Assembly: GCA_900757255.1 (NCBI GenBank)
Contig: CAAENE010000127.1
Coordinates: 1-6,024, forward strand
Source: Clostridia bacterium
GTDB taxonomy: Bacteria; Bacillota; Clostridia; HGM11514
Reading direction: 5' to 3'
Length of the DNA stretch: 6,024 bases
In this document: piece by piece, positions 4,712-6,024 of the stretch
Numbering within the stretch: the first letter of the stretch is position 1
Layout of the letters: each line of letters starts with the position of its first letter
Position numbers and translations under genes: made by a program
Notes under the pieces: generated by a model
Database searches by the model: none
The model's input: only the letters and a program-made list of their open reading frames with translations
Told to the model about the DNA's origin: nothing

Positions 4712-5407
4712 TTGCGTAGAGGTAAAAACTACCAGGACAGCGCAAAATTAGTTGACAGCGCGAAACTGTATGATGTTGACGAAGCCATTGCATTGATCCC
4801 TCAAGTAGCAAAAGCAAAGTTCGACGAAACCGTTGAAGTGCACATCAAGCTTGGCGTTGACTCCCGTCACGCTGACCAGCAGGTCAGGGGCGCAGTTGTA
4901 CTGCCGCATGGTACCGGTAAAACGGTCCGCGTATTGGTGTTCGCGAAAAACGAAAAAGCCAAAGAAGCGGAAGAAGCTGGTGCAGATTTCGTCGGCGCTG
5001 AAGATATGGTTGAAAAAATCCAGAAAGAAAACTGGTTTGATTTCGATATCATCGTAGCAACACCGGACATGATGGGTCTTGTAGGCCGACTGGGTAAAGT
5101 ATTGGGTCCGAAAGGCTTAATGCCGAACCCGAAAGCCGGAACTGTTACACCTGATGTAACACGTGCTATTAATGATATCAAAGCCGGTAAAATCGAATAT
5201 AGATTGGATAAAACCAATATCATCCACTGCCCGGTCGGCAAGGTGTCGTTCGGCGTGGAGAAATTGACTGATAACTTCAAAACACTGCTTGATGCGGTTG
5301 TCCGTGCAAAACCGGCTGCTGCAAAAGGCCAGTACATGAAGAGTGTTGCAATCACAACTACAATGGGCCCGGGTATCAAAATCAATCCGGCAAAGATTGC
5401 AGACTAA
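4712..5407 (+). CDS. rplA: 50S ribosomal protein L1, TTG start
   Basis: This 231-residue protein has full L1 length. L1 forms the mobile stalk by the E site of the large subunit, helps release deacylated tRNA and represses its own operon. The N-terminus RRGKNYQDSAKLVDSAKLYD, the strand FDETVEVHIKLGVD, the signature LGKVLGPKGLMPNPKAGTVT (about residues 127-146) and the C-terminal TTTMGPGIKINPAKI are all family hallmarks. The start is TTG at 4712: AAGGAGG (4697-4703) sits eight bases upstream, the frame begins where the family normally begins, and no ATG or GTG fits. A TTG start is unusual for such a highly expressed protein and may lower its translation. It is the last gene before a strong terminator; rplJ-rplL do not follow within this window. 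Confidence 0.97.
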   Translation: MRRGKNYQDSAKLVDSAKLYDVDEAIALIPQVAKAKFDETVEVHIKLGVDSRHADQQVRGAVVLPHGTGKTVRVLVFAKNEKAKEAEEAGADFVGAEDMVEKIQKENWFDFDIIVATPDMMGLVGRLGKVLGPKGLMPNPKAGTVTPDVTRAINDIKAGKIEYRLDKTNIIHCPVGKVSFGVEKLTDNFKTLLDAVVRAKPAAAKGQYMKSVAITTTMGPGIKINPAKIAD

Positions 5408-5424
5408 ACACAGCGACAGTAATC

Positions 5425-5453
5425 AATCCCGCGGTATATACCGCGGGATTTTT
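5425..5453 (+). terminator. Strong intrinsic terminator of the rplK-rplA operon
   Basis: An 11-bp perfect stem, AATCCCGCGGT (5425-5435) / ACCGCGGGATT (5440-5450), with loop ATAT runs straight into TTTTT (5449-5453). It lies 17 bases after the rplA stop codon. It points rightward; in the opposite direction no T-tract follows, although the stem may also slow the convergent minus-strand transcript. Confidence 0.92.
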
Positions 5454-5500
5454 GTTATGCTAAAAAATGGTGAACTAAAATAAGAACTGGAAGAGAGAAA

Positions 5501-5785
5501 TCAGCGGCTTGACGGGGGAGAAGGCTCATAGGATTCCAGAATGAGGCGTATGGCGAGAGAAAAACCGTCTTTAAAGGATTCGGACTTAGTGATAAAAAGC
5601 AGGTCATTGTCGATATCCTGGTATTGCTCGAAAAGCTCGGCAGCTTTCGGGGAAAGAAGGGAATCGATTTGTTTTTCCAGGTCAGCGAGAGTCTGCACAC
5701 ATTTAGAATATTCGGGGAGATAATAGTAACCTCGCTCAAAAGGGTGGATTTTTGCGTAAAAAATATCGTCTAAGGTTTGCCGCAT
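5501..5785 (-). CDS. Small DUF6809-like protein of unknown function
   Basis: This 94-residue acidic, mainly helical protein has the layout I associate with the DUF6809 family of Clostridia: an N-terminal LDDIFYAKIHPFER-like segment, a central helix with regularly spaced leucines (LADLEKQIDSLLSPKAAELFEQYQDI) and a C-terminal ESFKDGFSLAIRLILESY segment. The function of the family is not known. No signal peptide or membrane segment is seen. The ATG at 5785 has a perfect AGGAGG (5799-5794) eight bases upstream. It is transcribed from a consensus promoter that overlaps two palindromes, and it is divergent from an XRE-type regulator, so it is likely the regulator's target. It ends convergently, close to the rplA terminator. 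Gene reality is confident; family assignment is from memory of its pattern and moderate. Confidence 0.75.
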   Translation of the reverse strand: MRQTLDDIFYAKIHPFERGYYYLPEYSKCVQTLADLEKQIDSLLSPKAAELFEQYQDIDNDLLFITKSESFKDGFSLAIRLILESYEPSPPSSR

Positions 5786-5818
5786 TTGCTTTTCCTCCTA
5801 AATTGTGGTATTATGTTT

Positions 5819-5843
5819 TTATATATCTTTTTGTGATATATAA
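5819..5843. repeat. AT-rich 9-bp inverted repeat in the DUF6809-like/XRE control region
   Basis: TTATATATC (5819-5827) and GATATATAA (5835-5843) are a perfect inverted repeat around TTTTTGT. It would lie in the 5' leader of the minus-strand gene. Its right arm contains TATATAA (5837-5843), which could also be the -10 region of a plus-strand promoter for the regulator, although no good -35 box is visible. It differs in sequence from the two CGACT palindromes nearby. Confidence 0.4.
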
Positions 5844-5844
5844 G

Positions 5845-5859
5845 CGACTAAATAAGTCG
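5845..5859. promoter_or_regulatory. Candidate operator 1 (CGACT-N5-AGTCG)
   Basis: CGACT (5845-5849) and AGTCG (5855-5859) form a perfect palindrome with spacer AAATA. It lies just downstream of the predicted start point of the minus-strand promoter (near 5861), where a bound repressor would block elongation. The same half-sites recur 31 bases away. Confidence 0.65.
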
Positions 5860-5867
5860 TAACAATT

Positions 5868-5896
5868 ATTATAAACGACTTTAATAGTCATGTCAA
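5868..5896 (-). promoter_or_regulatory. Perfect-consensus sigma-A promoter for the DUF6809-like gene
   Basis: Read on the minus strand, TTGACA (5896-5891) and TATAAT (5873-5868) are both exact consensus boxes with the ideal 17-base spacer. Transcription would start near 5861, giving a leader of about 75 bases. Such an intrinsically strong promoter usually needs tight repression, which the embedded palindromes can supply. Confidence 0.88.
5876..5890. promoter_or_regulatory. Candidate operator 2 (CGACT-N5-AGTCA) inside the promoter spacer
   Basis: CGACT (5876-5880) and AGTCA (5886-5890) repeat operator 1 with one mismatch in the outer base and the same five-base spacer. It fills the gap between the -35 and -10 boxes of the minus-strand promoter. 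Its centre is 31 bp from that of operator 1, about three helical turns, so two dimers would bind on the same DNA face. Confidence 0.65.
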
Positions 5897-5922
5897 GTAT
5901 TTTTTTGTTTTTAGGAGGAAGA

Positions 5923-6024
5923 ATGAAGAATTTAAATCCAAACCTAAAGAAACTAAGAATAGAGAAGAAAAAGAAGCAAGACGAACTTGCAGAATATCTC
6001 CGGGTGACTACGCGACAATATCAG
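5923..6024 (+). CDS. XRE-family helix-turn-helix regulator, N-terminal fragment (3' end outside window)
   Basis: Only the first 34 codons are present. The sequence after MKNLNPN reads LKKLRIEKKKKQDELAEYLRVTTRQYQ, which follows the HTH_3 (Cro/C1) pattern: helix 1 with LKKLR, the Q-D-E-L-A segment of helix 2, then a turn and the start of the recognition helix T-T-R-Q-Y-Q. Such proteins bind palindromic DNA as dimers and often control phage, plasmid or small-gene modules. The ATG at 5923 has AGGAGG (5913-5918) four bases upstream. It is divergent from the DUF6809-like gene, and the two CGACT palindromes between them are its likely operators. That would allow control of the neighbour and possibly of itself. 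Total length and C-terminal domain are unknown. Confidence 0.85.
   Translation, partial: MKNLNPNLKKLRIEKKKKQDELAEYLRVTTRQYQ

Noticed and set aside
4867..5385. 172-codon minus-strand frame antisense to rplA
   Set aside because: It is a codon-bias shadow of L1, with no family features.
5501..6024. DUF6809-like/XRE pair as a toxin-antitoxin system
   Set aside because: The genes are divergent rather than co-transcribed, the small protein lacks toxin features, and the regulator is incomplete; there is no evidence beyond proximity.

Overview
The window looks like a chromosomal segment of a low-to-moderate GC Gram-positive anaerobe of the Clostridia type. The basis is the gene set and order (CorA, AEC permease, DUF3343, then rpmG-secE-nusG-rplK-rplA), strong AGGAGG-type ribosome binding sites, a short single-domain SecE, a four-cysteine L33 and a DUF6809-like small protein. 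I cannot name a genus from the sequence alone.

Layout: (1) Bases 1-1577, plus strand: the C-terminal end of a CorA magnesium channel, a complete AEC-family permease and a small single-domain cupin. (2) Bases 1578-1903: a gene-free, palindrome-rich stretch with two diverged copies of a repeat, ending in the terminator of the minus-strand genes. (3) Bases 1904-2630, minus strand: a two-CBS-domain protein and, upstream of it, a DUF3343 protein. (4) Bases 2631-3107: a divergent intergenic region with strong tandem hairpins and a clear sigma-A-type promoter. (5) Bases 3108-5453, plus strand: the conserved operon rpmG (L33, only 49 aa), secE, nusG, rplK (L11) and rplA (L1), closed by a strong intrinsic terminator. 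(6) Bases 5501-6024: a minus-strand small protein of unknown function (DUF6809-like) divergent from an XRE-type regulator cut off by the window end. They share a control region holding a perfect-consensus promoter and two matching palindromic operators.

How the genes work together: the central operon joins protein export (SecE), transcription elongation (NusG) and the two stalk-base proteins of the large ribosomal subunit (L11, L1). Both rplK and rplA are preceded by a short motif (GTGGGAGG ... ACCAC) that resembles the L1-binding region of 23S rRNA, so L1 probably represses its own operon at two sites. nusG has an unusually distant Shine-Dalgarno sequence with a hairpin between it and the start codon. 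The usual next genes (rplJ-rplL-rpoB) do not follow rplA here. A small regulator/effector pair sits there instead, which suggests a rearrangement or an insertion.

I see no CRISPR array, tRNA, rRNA or transposase. The most interesting items are the XRE/DUF6809 control region, the paired L1 mimic sites, the nusG translation start and the palindromic intergenic repeats.
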